A DNA stretch of 18,889 nt, taken from assembly GCA_036244855.1 (NCBI GenBank), contig BQKZ01005067.1, positions 25,733 through 44,621 on the forward strand. Direction: 5' to 3'. A model generated the notes under the pieces. The model ran no database searches, was not told where the DNA came from, and saw nothing but the letters and a program-made list of their open reading frames with translations. Position 1 is the stretch's first letter. Each line of letters opens with the position of its first letter. Below are positions 1 through 8,874 of the stretch, one piece after another. The position numbers and the translations under genes are program-made. Source of the DNA: Temnopleurus reevesii (taxonomy: Eukaryota; Echinodermata; Echinoidea; Temnopleuroida; Temnopleuridae).

Positions 1-7
1 TGCTATT

Positions 8-342
8 CTAGCATAATAGGTAGATACATTGATTTATTGCTGTAAATCATGAAAATTAGAACTAATTTTATTATTTACTATATAAATCTATGTATCTACC
101 TATGTCCCGCCCTCCGTCCCCTCTCCTTGCCTTGCAACATGTCTCAGACACCGTATCTGTTACTCGGGAAAAGGAAGAAAGCATGTCGGCAGCGCGCCTT
201 ATTGGGCGGACGGGGTCACGTGGGGTAGAGAGTAGGGCTGCGCGTGCGCCAAAATTTGACTTAGCAGTTTAGGACTCGATGACAGCGTAGTTCTGGGGAA
301 CTAGCGTAATAGGTAGATACATTGATTTATTGCTGTAAATCA
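8..342. repeat. 42-bp direct repeats flanking a 251-bp spacer
   Basis: Bases 8-49 and 301-342 are the same 42-bp sequence with one mismatch (position 13 A, position 306 G). The offset is 293 bp. A third, inverted piece of the same motif (ATGTATCTACCTAT, 90-103) is the exact reverse complement of 16-29, so the left part can form a hairpin. An 8-bp perfect hairpin (AAAATTAG/CTAATTTT) also lies at 52-69. The direct repeat is too long for an ordinary target-site duplication. A local duplication, or short terminal repeats of an unknown element, are possible; I do not recognise the family. Confidence 0.8.
104..300. promoter_or_regulatory. CpG-rich, promoter-like block
   Basis: About 15 CpG dinucleotides fall within roughly 200 bp, whereas the surrounding window is AT-rich and CpG-poor. 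Three promoter-type motifs are packed together: an inverted CCAAT box (ATTGG, 201-205), a GC box (GGGCGG, 204-209) and a CACGTG E-box (217-222). This is the composition of a small CpG island or housekeeping-type promoter. No coding frame next to it is convincing. It could also be GC-rich DNA carried by a repeat, because it sits between the 42-bp direct repeats. Promoter function is inferred only. Confidence 0.35.
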
Positions 343-544
343 CCTTTGTGAATTCCGCCCATAGAGGTAAAATGTCCCCCTTTGATGTTTTGGTAGGATC
401 TGTGGATCTGGAAAGTCTAGTATTACATATCAGTTGTCTAAATTAGGGGTGTGCGTCTTACAAGTAAAGCTTTTATCTGCACATCCCTCAAATTTGACAT
501 CATGAATGTTCGGCTGTTTAAACTCACTTTGAATCTATAAACAA

Positions 545-664
545 TTATCTTGTAAATATTTTGTATGCAATTTTCCTATGTAATTCTGTTCAAATTATGT
601 TTACTTGAAAAAGTACTATATTTTGTTATCTTGGAATGGAATAAAATCAATCAATCAATCAATC
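545..664 (+). repeat. retroelement-like 3' tail ending in (AATC)5
   Basis: An AT-rich segment leads to an AATAAA signal at 640-645, followed immediately by five perfect AATC units (645-664). A polyadenylation-type signal joined to a short tandem tail is typical of the 3' end of some non-LTR retrotransposons. No reverse transcriptase or endonuclease reading frame is visible upstream, so at most this is a 5'-truncated remnant. A simple microsatellite next to a chance AATAAA is the alternative. Confidence 0.4.
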
Positions 665-1010
665 AGGAACTCAATAATGTTCTCAAGACTTTGTCACCAT
701 TCACTCAATATGTTGGACTATTTGTATATATGAGTCTTTACGGTTGTTTCACGCAGTGTAAATAATGCGTGTACCTGGTGTGTACTAGAAGATATCCCAG
801 CATGCTCTCTGATCTGAACAACAGTAAAGGTATATATATTCAGCCATGTGAAATATGGAAAATTAATTTCTCTATGAATTCTCGGTAAAATTAAGTGAAA
901 GAATTAACACCTCTATCACTCCAAAATGATGATGGATGACATACACTGGTTACCGATGGCAACTACAAAATGTGTCGCTATCCCATCAGCCAGTGCCTGA
1001 CCGGAAATCC
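665..1010. other. no recognisable gene or repeat
   Basis: AT-rich single-copy-looking sequence between the AATC tail and the first tandem array. I see no convincing reading frame, RNA gene or duplicated block in it. Confidence 0.5.
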
Positions 1011-1014
1011 CCAA

Positions 1015-2010
1015 AGGCCATCCTTGTTTGCAAACACTTGCTGAAGCAAATCGATCATGACAGCTTTAATGCATTAATTAGATGTTACTGGCGTACATAT
1101 TAAGCTATTTCTGTCAGGTACAGTGTGTGTCATAAAAAGTTGAATACAACCAATTAAACAATCTTTGCTTCCTAACAACTGTTGAAAAAAACACTTTCTG
1201 AAGCAAATCGATCATGACAGCTTTAATGCATTAATTAGATGTTACTGGTGTACATATCAACCTATAGTGCTGTCAAGTACAGTGTGTCTCATAAAAAGTG
1301 GAATATAACTAATCAAGCAATCCTTGTTTGCAAACACTTGCTGAAGTTAATCGTTCATGACAGCTATAATGCATTAATTTGATGTTACTGGTGTACATAT
1401 CATCCTAGTGCTTTCAAGTACAGTGTGTTCCATAAAAAAGTGAACGACATTCAAGCAATCTTTGTTCGCAAACACTTGCTGAAGCAAATTGATCATGACA
1501 GCTAGACTGCATTCATTAGATGTTACTGGTGTACATATTAAGCTATTACTGTCAGGTACAGTGTGTGTCATAAAAAAGGATTACAACCAATCAAGCAATA
1601 TTTGCTTACAAACAACTGTTGAATTAAATTGATTGTGACAGCTTTCATGCATTAAAGGGTTACTATTATGAGGGATTTCAATTCAGGTGATTGCGCATTC
1701 CAATTCCCTTTCATTGATCCACATATTTCCTTTTGTTATTTACAGAACCAGCTCTGAAACATGATGTAGCAAGGTGAACAAACTTGACTCTTGTGATGTC
1801 ACAACATGATTGACATTTGAAAGAAATTTTTAGGGGCGTTCCCTACTAAACCAACATAAAATTGGGGAAAAAATATTATCAAATATATGAAACACATTTT
1901 GGCTCTCTTTCACTGAAAACGGTATTGATAATGGTATAATACATCAATACAGATCAACTTGTATTTTCATAATAGTAACCCTTTAATTAGATGTGACTGG
2001 TGTAATAGCT
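1015..2010. repeat. tandem array of about 140-bp units, split by a transposon
   Basis: The anchor GAAGCAAATCGATCATGACA and its variants starts at 1043, 1200, 1343, 1481 and 1621, giving spacings of 157, 143, 138 and 140 bp. Each unit continues with a GCATTAATTAGATGTTACTGG-type segment, then a GTACAGTGTGT motif and CATAAAAA. The first spacing is longer because a short CACTT(T/G)CTGAAG-type piece is duplicated. The fifth unit is interrupted at 1656 and resumes at 1983 with TTAATTAGATGTGACTGG. The minus-strand frame at 1374-1571 is a by-product of the repeat. Confidence 0.93.
1656..1982. mobile_element. 327-bp MITE with 16-bp terminal inverted repeats
   Basis: The left end AGGGTTACTATTATGA (1656-1671) is perfectly inverted at the right end (1967-1982). 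TTAA flanks both sides (1652-1655 and 1983-1986). Removing the element and one TTAA restores GCATTAATTAGATG, the sequence of the neighbouring tandem units, so the uninterrupted sister units serve as the empty site. It has no transposase frame and is therefore non-autonomous. The palindromic target makes the duplication ambiguous: TTAA would suit a piggyBac-like element and TA a Tc1/mariner-like one. The family is not assigned. Confidence 0.9.
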
Positions 2011-2321
2011 CTGATAATAGCTGTATATTTTTGCAGGGCCTGCTGAGAAATTAAGAAATGAAGTGACTAACCTGGTAAAAAAATCATTATTATTAACTAG
2101 GGACACATTTAAAAGTGATGAAAATGTAGAAATTTTGGTATAACTCAAGCTCTTCGAATTGGTGGTAGTAGACGATTAAGTAAAGTCAACCTTGCAACAA
2201 GTTACAATCTATGAACTGATACTGCTACCTTCTAAACTCACAAGTCTTAATCACTAAACCATGATACTCCCACAATGCATTAGAAAAGCAGACTTTTCAT
2301 CGATATCTTCACATCTACTAA

Positions 2322-2833
2322 AGATATTGCTGTTTGCACAGATGGTGTGGGGGTGTCAGCAAACAATGCCTCATGGATTTGTTCTTATCACTATGGCGAT
2401 GAACGATATCGCCTACACAAGTCAGGGTTGCATTTTGTGACCAACTTCATAGAGCTGGCTATCAAATGAGTGACTTAGGTTTCGTGATATTCTGCTATTC
2501 TTTGTGTATGTGGAGACTTTACACACATACAAAAACTTTGCTCATCTTAAAGACGTTGTAACACATGTGAGAAAATGTAACCACTGAAGATTACCAAATT
2601 GTTATTTGCACAGATGGTGTGGGGATGTCAGTAAACAATTCCTCATGGATTCGTTCTTATCACTATGGCGATGAACGATATCGCCTACACAAGTCAGGGT
2701 TGAATTTTGTGATCAACTTCACAGAAATGACTATCAAAGAAGTGATTTAGGTTTAAGAATATTCCTCTCTATTGTGGATATGAGGATACTCACACATACA
2801 AACCCTCTCTCATCTTAAAGACATTGTCCCATA
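2322..2833. repeat. 272-bp tandem duplication, two copies
   Basis: The block beginning GCACAGATGGTGTGG is at 2336 and again at 2608. The best conserved part runs through TCTTATCACTATGGCGATGA and the following segment to AAGTCAGGG. It includes a small internal hairpin, GGCGAT/ATCGCC. Each copy ends near CTCATCTTAAAGAC(G/A)TTG. A weak third echo (CACACATACC…CTCAT) appears just after the SINE near 3115-3140, which suggests the array once extended further. A frame is open across each copy, but copy differences argue against coding. Confidence 0.9.
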
Positions 2834-2851
2834 CTATGATTTTGTTATTTA

Positions 2852-3093
2852 ACTAATAATAATATATGCAATGTATATAGCGCACGTATCCACTCTCATT
2901 GCTAAGTGCTCAAGGCGCTTTACATAATTATTACCCGTGCTTTAGCCCGGCACCAGCGCACTTGGCATTTTAAGGAATAAATATTCCTACCAGGTACCCA
3001 TTCACCTCACCTGGGTTGAGTGCAGCACAATGTGGATGAATTTCTTGCTGAAGGAAATTAACGCCCTGGGTGGGACTTGAACCTACGACCCTC
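2852..3093 (-). mobile_element. 5'-truncated tRNA-derived SINE, antisense
   Basis: Read on the minus strand, the element starts with the second half of a tRNA-like promoter. It has a B-box-type GGTTCAAGTCCC just inside its upper end (complement near 3072-3083), but no A box follows upstream. The body includes a GTAAAGCGCCTTGAGCAC motif, common in the 3' region of animal SINEs, and ends in an ATT-rich tail (2853-2866 on the plus strand). The missing A box marks truncation. The exact SINE family is not assigned. Confidence 0.72.
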
Positions 3094-3265
3094 TATTTTC
3101 CATATGAGAAAAGTCACACATACCAAGCTTCACTCATATTGAATATGGATAGTTGTCAGATAAGTAGAGATAGTACTACTTCTATTACATGATAAATTCT
3201 TCTGTCATACTTATCCATGGTAATATTTCATGTGAGACCAAGTTTTCACATAATTTTTCTGGAGT

Positions 3266-3656
3266 ACTCCCTGATTTATATGAGCAAAATCATAATGCAG
3301 AACTCACGTATCTGTGATGTACTCCCTAAATTATACAACAAAAATTAAAATGCAAGATTCACACATTCTTGGTGTAATCCCTAAATTATACAATAATGAT
3401 AATACTACTACTACTACTAATAATAATTACACTTATAAGGCGCTTTATACAGGTGTTTCAAAGCACACAGGTGGTCTGTCTAATCATAATACCGGTAAAA
3501 AATAAATCAATACATAATACATTATTAATAAAAAACAAAATACTTAATTATAACTAACATGGTGTGCGCCTCAAAAAATGTACTAAACCGAAATTGTGAT
3601 GCAGGACTCACATATTTTTGGTGAACTCCCTACATTATACGAACAAAAATTATAAT
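3266..3656. repeat. 55-bp minisatellite, interrupted
   Basis: Units start with ACTCCCTAAATTATAC-type sequence at 3266, 3321, 3376 and, after a gap, 3625. The first two spacings are exactly 55 bp. Units contain an AAAATTATAATGCAG segment and an ACTCACATAT…TTGGTG segment. The third unit breaks near 3394 and the phase resumes near 3590, consistent with about 190 bp of inserted DNA. Confidence 0.85.
3394..3590. repeat. insertion with (ACT)n/(AAT)n and SINE-like segment
   Basis: This segment interrupts the 55-bp minisatellite. It begins with ACT and AAT triplet repeats (about 3400-3427). It continues with ATAAGGCGCTTTATACAGG, resembling the GCGCTTTA-type core of SINE tails in marine invertebrates, and ends in AT-rich DNA. 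It is probably a fragment of a dispersed repeat. No target duplication is clear. Confidence 0.5.
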
Positions 3657-3789
3657 GCAGTCGGCATGTGGAGGTATTTATCCACAACAAACTTCTCGTG
3701 ATATTTGCACGCTATCGTTTTCCGCTACCCAACCAAATAGTGTGATGTTCAGTCGCTTAAGTCGTTGGTTGTTTTGCAGATACTTGATA

Positions 3790-3804
3790 CCCCCCCCNCC
3801 CCCC
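3790..3804. other. poly-C run containing an unresolved base
   Basis: Eight C, one N (3798) and six C. This is a homopolymer where the true length and base are uncertain. Any reading frame crossing it is unreliable. Confidence 0.9.
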
Positions 3805-5300
3805 GAGAGTACTTCAGCATGGAGATGCATTTCAGTGCATCCTGGCTTTGACTTTCTTGCTTAATCTCTTGGGTGCATGGTAGGGATGAGGAGAGAAGAC
3901 AATTTGGGTGGAATTCAGAAAATAAGGGGAAAAAATGGATAAAAAGAGACAGAGACAGAATGAAAGATAGCGAGAGAGAGGGAGACATTTCAAGATGCAT
4001 TCCAATACATCTTGGCTTTGACTTTCTTGCTACTTTCTTGCTTAATCTCTTGGGAAGAAAGCGTGGAAGTGGTAAAGAATGGAGAGTGAAAGGAGACATT
4101 TTAGTAAGGAAACTAGGGAAAGGAGAGGAAGAGAGAATAAGAGACAGAGATAGATAGAAAGAGAGAGATAGAAAGAGAGGGGGAGAGGGGAGAGAGAGAG
4201 TACTCCAGCATGAAGTTGCGTTTCAATGCATCCCGGGTTTGACTTACTCGCTTAATCTCTTGGGTTGTAGGAATAGAAAGAATGTAAAGAAAGAGGAAAG
4301 AAGACATTTAAGAGAGGAACATTGGAAAAGAAAGAGAGAAAATAAGAGAGAGAAATATAGAGGGATATTAAAACAAAGACTACTATAAAGAATCTAAAGA
4401 ATGGAGAGAAATGAAGACATTTGGAGAGGAAAACAATAAAAGACAGGGAAGAGTAAAAAATGGAGAAAATGAAAAGAAATAGTAAGGAAAAGAGATAAAT
4501 ACAGAGAGACATAGACACAAGATTGCAAGAGAGATTGCAAGAGAGATGTTTCAACATGGCGATGGAGATTCGTTTTAATACATCTTGGCTTTGACTAACT
4601 CCCTTAATCTCTTGGGAAGAAAGCATGAAAGAGCAAGAGGGAAATGTGAAATACAATATTTTTCCGGAGGAATTCGGGGAAAAAGGGGGGACGAGAGAAA
4701 AAGGGAATGATACAGGAAAATGAAAAAAAAAAAAGAGAGAGAGAGAGAGAGAAAGTGAGAAAAAGGGAGATAGAAAGAGAGTGAGATTCTTGCTTTCTTG
4801 CTTAATCTCTTGGGAAGAAAGCGTGGAAGACAGAGGTAGAAAGAAAGCGAGAGAAATAGAGTGAGACAGATAAAGAGACATTTCATGATGGAGATGCATT
4901 TTATGCATCTAGGTTTTTACCTATACTTGCTTGATCTCTTGGGCGGTAGGAATTACAAGAATGTTATGAAAGGAAAGGAAAACAAGAAAGGAAAGTAAGA
5001 AATAGAAGGGGAAGAGAGATAATAAGAAAGAGACAGAAAGAAAGACAGAAGGGAAGAAAGAGTAATACAGAGGGATGAGCATAAAATTGCAAGAGAGATA
5101 GACAAACAGATACTGATGTAAACGATGTAAAGAACAGAAAGGAAAGAAGACTTATAGATGGAAAACTTTGAAAAGAAGGGGAAGAGAGAAAAAGAGATAC
5201 AAATAGAAAGATAGAGAGAGAGAGAAATAGAGGGAGAGAGCAAGAGGGACATACATTCCCACTTTGCATGAGATGCAATATTTGTGCATCATCAAAGATC
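3805..5300. repeat. purine-rich irregular array with six conserved modules
   Basis: A module ending in TTAATCTCTTGGG recurs with that anchor at 3861, 4042, 4252, 4604, 4802 and 4931 (spacings 181, 210, 352, 198 and 129). Most modules begin with a CATGGAGATGCATTTCA-like piece and contain TGGCTTTGACT. Between modules the plus strand is almost pure A/G (GAGA and GGAAAGA tracts). A last module head lies at about 5262-5290. Two module endings exist: GGGTTGTAGG-like (first, third, sixth) and GGGAAGAAAGCG-like (second, fourth, fifth). The long minus-strand Ser/Leu/Phe-rich frames are shadows of the CT-rich strand. Confidence 0.88.
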
Positions 5301-6180
5301 TAAGATGACAATATATGCGACCGGCAACGATTTCCTTTAACCCCATTTACATCCACCTACATTAGCAATACAACACCATAGCCTTTAGGCTTTTTCGCAT
5401 CCGATTCCTTTTCATCTTCATTTGATAGAGCTCTGATGAAAATCTAGGCTCCAGTTAGTATAACTACTCTCTGCAAGTTAAGAACATAATTTTGACTCCA
5501 ATATAAACCTTTCTGCTTTGTTATGAAATAAATATCCTCCTCTTACAGCATCTGTGTGCCAAAAAAATTACAAACATTTTCCTGATTTTCTATGACTTTT
5601 TCTCTTAGCTTGTCCATAAGCTTCATATTGATTTATATTGATGCATCATATAAAAGGAAGTCACATATGAAACAACAGAGTGCAAACTGCTAAAATTCCT
5701 TGTTTTAAACCTGATTATTTATGCTCGAAGCTTTTTTTTTCTTCACCGGGAAAAAATGTCTGAAAAATTACAGAGACTACCACATCTAAAATTCCTTGAC
5801 TTTGATTATTTGACAATACTTTTTCTCTGTGTCCAAATGAGAAAAGGTTTCCAGATTTCATGGTTGAGTGACAATTTTCAGAAGGACCATTACACATACC
5901 AGAATCATGTGAATAAATTAAAACAGATAGCTTGTAATTTCAGCTCTGGGGTTCAATATTTCACCCTCATTATGAGCCACAGTAATCCTCTATATATATG
6001 ATTTACATGCCATGATGGCCGATTACGACATTTAAGAACCGGAGGCCGAAATTCCTCCCACCTGTCAAATTGACAAGATCGCTAGAAGCAGATAAAGCTG
6101 ATTTCTCATGAAGATAAGTCTTTTCAGCAAAGTACTTAATGGGGAGGAGAGATTAAATTTATACATATTTTATGTTACAT
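5300..6180. other. no recognisable gene
   Basis: AT-rich DNA with no supported gene. A diverged short duplication (CTAAAATTCCTTG…GATTATTT) occurs near 5691-5722 and 5786-5812. The plus-strand frame at 5756-6001 overlaps the second copy and resembles no family I know. Confidence 0.5.
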
Positions 6181-6189
6181 TTGCACTCT

Positions 6190-7600
6190 GATTTGAAAAT
6201 TTAATAAAATGTACAACAAGCACTTCATTCCTACACAATGCGCCTGTGAAGGTCATATTTTTTTATTCTAGCTTCATTGGAGCACTAAAAGTTAGCTTCA
6301 AAGCCTAATATTTTCTCAGCTTAGTTTATGTTAACCATCAACATTTTAGGTTCTGGCAGAACGAGACTTTTTTTATCACAAAAAAAACAATGCCTTTAAG
6401 TATTTGATTTGAAATTTTACTGAGCTCTAAATAAAGATTCAGCAATACCACAGCCTTTGACCAGGACCCTTTTGACCTACATGTCCAATCAATACACAGT
6501 GTTACCCTTTATATATAGAGGGGACATCCCTGCCACCTGCCCATGGATGGGGTAAATTGGAGCACAAGTACTTTAATCCTCTTTCCTGATTGGCTGCGTA
6601 GACATTCTGATCCAAACAACAGGAAATCTATATCGATTTCAGGTTTGTTTAAATCAAGTTGAGGCACTAAATTTGTATACCCTGGACGGTTATTCACCTA
6701 AATTCGGAAATTGTATTCCTTTTTTGGGCAAAGATCGCAAAAAAGAAGAAAATTTTACTGGCACTATCAAGAAATCAATGAAAACGGAGAACTGAACGCT
6801 TGTTTCAAAGCGTAAAATTTTTATAGCCTAGCCTTTGATAATTTAAGCGGAACGTCCCTACCACCTGTTCACGGTTGAGGTAAATTGGAGCATGAGTACT
6901 TCAGAAATTGTATTCCTTTTTTTCTACAAAGATTGCAAAACAGAAGGAAGTTATACTAGCACTATCAAGAAAATCAATGAAAACGGAGAACTGAACATTG
7001 ATTTCAAAGCCTAATATTTTCACAGCCTAGTTTATGTTCATCATCAACCATTAAGATAGCATTTAGCATCTGGCAGAGCAAGAAGTTTACATTAAATGAA
7101 AACAATGTTATACAATGCCTTTAAGTGTAGTAGAGGAACATCCCAATCACCTTCAAAAGAAAGTTGATGGAATGAAAAAACAGAAAAATTGATAATAATG
7201 CAAAAAAAAATTATTGGAAGTTACAAACAAATATCTTTTAAGTAGTCCCATTTTTCCAGGACACTTTGTAGCATGTTAAAACAAAAGTATTTGACATTAT
7301 AAAATGTTATTAAAAAATTCAGTTATACCACAGCTTTTGAACAAGACCCTTTGGCCCACATGTCCATGCGATAACGAGTGTTCCCTTTGAGTGTTGAAAG
7401 GGGACATCCCTGCCACCTGCCCATGGCTGAGGTAAATTGGAGCACACATACTTTAATCCTCTTTTCTGATTGGCTGCGTAGATCCATTGGATCCAAACAA
7501 GAGGAAATCACGATCGATTTCAGGTTTGTTTATACCGCTGAACACTTGAATCGTATACCCTGGAAGGGCATTCCAGCTGCATTAACTATTCCTTTTTCGG
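6190..7600. repeat. diverged segmental duplications of about 700-880 bp with a 198-bp inner duplication
   Basis: Block A (about 6438-6690) recurs at about 7317-7575. Both carry GGGGACATCCCTGCCACCTG, then GGTAAATTGGAGCACA, GATTGGCTGCGTAGA and ATCGATTTCAGGTTTGTTTA. Block B (about 6700-6832) recurs at about 6899-7032 with a shared AATGAAAACGGAGAACTGAA. Block C (TTTCAAAGCCTAATATTTTC) occurs near 6296 and 7002. A shortened piece of block A (ACCTGTTCACGG…TTGGAGCATGAGTACT) sits near 6850-6900. The order suggests successive local duplications, now diverged. No coding function is evident. Confidence 0.8.
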
Positions 7601-8105
7601 GGAAGCTCCCCTTTGACAAAGTGATGCGTTTTTATTACTTGCCCTCTTTCATAAAAAGGAAAATGATAATAAATGCTAATCACTACTAGACCATAGCAAT
7701 CCTTTCTGGATAGTTTTATCTCTGGTAAATATGTGGCCTGTTCCAGCGAAACTGACGCTTCACAGCAAACAGGAAAGTTGAGGTTTTGAAACTATTTAAC
7801 AAAGGGAAAAATTATCATTAAAATGACAACTTATTTGATAAAAAATATCATAGGAACATCTCATCAATTTCAATTGATAGAAATAAATTGAAAGATACAA
7901 GGGACAAAAATCTGTATTTTGTGCAAGTTTCAAACAAATTCATGCAATGATGCACTTAATAGCAAAACCATGAGCCATGTAGTGACAGTCCTAATTTAAA
8001 AAAGATCAGGTTTGAAAGTTAATTTGGCAGAAAGCAACAGGTTTTGCTGGATCAGGCCAGATTTTATGATTTTTTAGATGAATGAAAACAATAGTATCTG
8101 CTTAC
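7600..8105. other. probable intron of the DAGL-like gene (minus strand)
   Basis: On the minus strand this is the sequence directly downstream of the GTAAG donor at 8105, so it should be intronic. It is AT-rich and I found no second exon in it. The next expected coding segment, the third and fourth membrane helices of DAGL, is not visible here. Confidence 0.45.
8100..8105 (-). promoter_or_regulatory. splice donor of the DAGL exon
   Basis: The minus strand reads GGAG|GTAAGC, a near-consensus donor, with the intron starting at 8105. The homologous frame stays open up to this point. The partial copies upstream do not have this site. Confidence 0.75.
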
Positions 8106-8311
8106 CTCCTTTGATATATAGCACAGTTTTAATATGATGTCTTGGTCTGACATATAGAATGGTCCCTCTGAGGCTGAGGAACGTGATCACCCCTTCAGTT
8201 ATAATGGAACATCCCAGGATTACGAGGTATCCCATGATGCTTATGTAGAGGTGTTGGGAACAAGCCCTGGAAGAGTGAGGCTGTGATACGATGCATATTA
8301 AGATGATAGTC
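8106..8311 (-). CDS. internal exon of an sn1-specific diacylglycerol lipase (DAGL alpha-like), N-terminal membrane region
   Basis: DAGLs are multi-pass membrane serine lipases that cut diacylglycerol to 2-arachidonoylglycerol and a fatty acid. This exon covers only the end of the first membrane helix, the loop and the second helix; no catalytic residues are present. On the minus strand a pyrimidine tract ending CTGCAG precedes 8311 and GGAG|GTAAGC follows 8106. The exon is 206 nt: one base, 68 codons, one base. Residues match what I recall of vertebrate DAGL alpha/beta: PH..(R)ACS..L near residues 11-21, GYL.IL at 27-32, then LSLRGTILY..PR and VLYIK near the end. Helix two is about residues 27-47. 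A Met-initiated frame from 8409 runs into it, but that part is intron. Upstream and downstream exons were not found. Five partial copies lie just upstream. Family assignment rests on remembered motifs, not a search. Confidence 0.82.
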
Positions 8312-8318
8312 CTGCAGA
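8312..8318 (-). promoter_or_regulatory. splice acceptor of the DAGL exon
   Basis: The minus strand reads TTTTTTATATCTTTTCTGCAG immediately before the exon (only its last bases are within these coordinates). It has a long pyrimidine-rich tract and a CAG at 8314-8312. The reading frame homologous to DAGL starts one base later. Confidence 0.75.
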
Positions 8319-8397
8319 AAAGATATAAAAAAGAAAGTGAAAAGCCATAAAAAGAGTGAAAAGACACAAAAAAGTTAACATAATAGTCCTGCAAAAA

Positions 8398-8410
8398 AGA
8401 CATAAACAAC
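8398..8410 (-). repeat. micro-copy of the exon acceptor (nearest)
   Basis: On the minus strand a pyrimidine-rich stretch ends in TTTTTTGCAG|GACTATTATG. This repeats the acceptor and first bases of the exon (GCAG|GACTATCAT). Homology ends after about ten bases. It lies in the spacer between the full exon and partial copy 2, and could act as a decoy acceptor. Confidence 0.55.
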
Positions 8411-8428
8411 AGGCTTATACATATTTAT

Positions 8429-8549
8429 CACCCCTTCAGTAATGAAACATCCCAGAATTACAAGGTATCCCACAATGCTTATGTAGAGGTGCTGGGCGCA
8501 GACCCGGGTAGAGTGAGGTTGTGATATAATACAAATTAGGATGATAGTC
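8429..8549 (-). pseudogene. partial DAGL exon copy 2 (acceptor plus 40 codons)
   Basis: A pyrimidine tract ending CTTCAG precedes 8549. The frame then encodes the same segment as the true exon up to the GAAGGGGTG boundary, where homology stops. Against the full exon I count about 12 synonymous codon differences and 6 amino-acid changes, mostly conservative (V/I, S/T, A/V, S/A, M/V, S/F), plus one in-frame codon deletion. That pattern looks like past coding constraint. The 3' part of the exon and its donor are missing; the only GT at the end is GGG|GTGATA, a weak donor. It could be a degenerate alternative exon or a dead duplicate. Confidence 0.72.
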
Positions 8550-8636
8550 CTGAAGAAGAAAAAAAAGAAGAAAAAGAAAGTGAAAAGACATAAAAAGAGT
8601 GAAAAGACACACAAAAGTTAACATAATAATAATAGT

Positions 8637-8650
8637 CCTGCAGAAAAGAT
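8637..8650 (-). repeat. micro-copy of the exon acceptor (second)
   Basis: The minus strand reads TATCTTTTCTGCAG|GACTATTATT, again the exon's acceptor and first bases, in the spacer between partial copies 2 and 3. Together with the one at 8398 it explains why spacings in this half of the array are longer (238 and 271 bp) than elsewhere (178-183 bp). Confidence 0.55.
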
Positions 8651-8696
8651 ATAAAAACGGAACGTAAGATTAGACTAGGGGATTATAACTTTTAGT

Positions 8697-8820
8697 CACC
8701 CCTTCACTAATAATGGAACATTCCATGTTGACGAGGCATCCCATGATGCTTATGTAGAGGTGTTGGGAACAAGCCCTGGAATAGTGAGGCTGTGATACGA
8801 TACAAATTAAGATGATAGTC
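8697..8820 (-). pseudogene. partial DAGL exon copy 3
   Basis: A CTGCAG acceptor precedes 8820, followed by one base and 41 open codons, ending at the shared GAAGGGGTG boundary. The first 27 codons encode the same protein as the full exon except one S-to-Y change. The second-helix part has changed to a GCLVNMEC-type sequence that is less hydrophobic. No downstream exon half or good donor is present. It is nearly identical to copy 5 over about 145 bp including flanking DNA. Confidence 0.72.
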
Positions 8821-8874
8821 CTGCAGAAAAGACATACAAAAGTATTATGAGACTACAGGCTTATACATCTTAAT

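Noticed and set aside
565..765. A 66-codon plus-strand frame
   Set aside because: It crosses the AATAAA signal and (AATC)n tail, so it is non-coding repeat sequence.
2344..2750. Open frames (…HYGDERYRLHKSG…) shared by both 272-bp copies, resembling an exon
   Set aside because: Of about ten codon differences between the copies, nearly all change the amino acid and only about one is silent. That is not coding constraint. No splice sites were clear.
4252..5346. Minus-strand frames rich in Ser, Leu and Phe
   Set aside because: They are the complement of GA-rich repeats, occur in overlapping frames, and match no protein family.
5756..6001. An 81-codon plus-strand frame
   Set aside because: No recognisable domain, partly a local duplication, AT-rich composition, and no supporting splice or promoter signals.
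6040..6070. A possible minus-strand acceptor (TTGACAG) leading into an open frame of about 35 codons
   Set aside because: It has no DAGL similarity and no good donor; a weak pyrimidine tract makes chance likely.
7378..7689. A 103-codon plus-strand frame
   Set aside because: It spans a segmental duplication whose other copy (6509-6700) does not keep the frame.
8074..8409. A complete 111-residue protein starting at a Met at 8409
   Set aside because: Its first third is pyrimidine-tract intron and its last part runs past a strong GTAAG donor. Only the exon between is supported.
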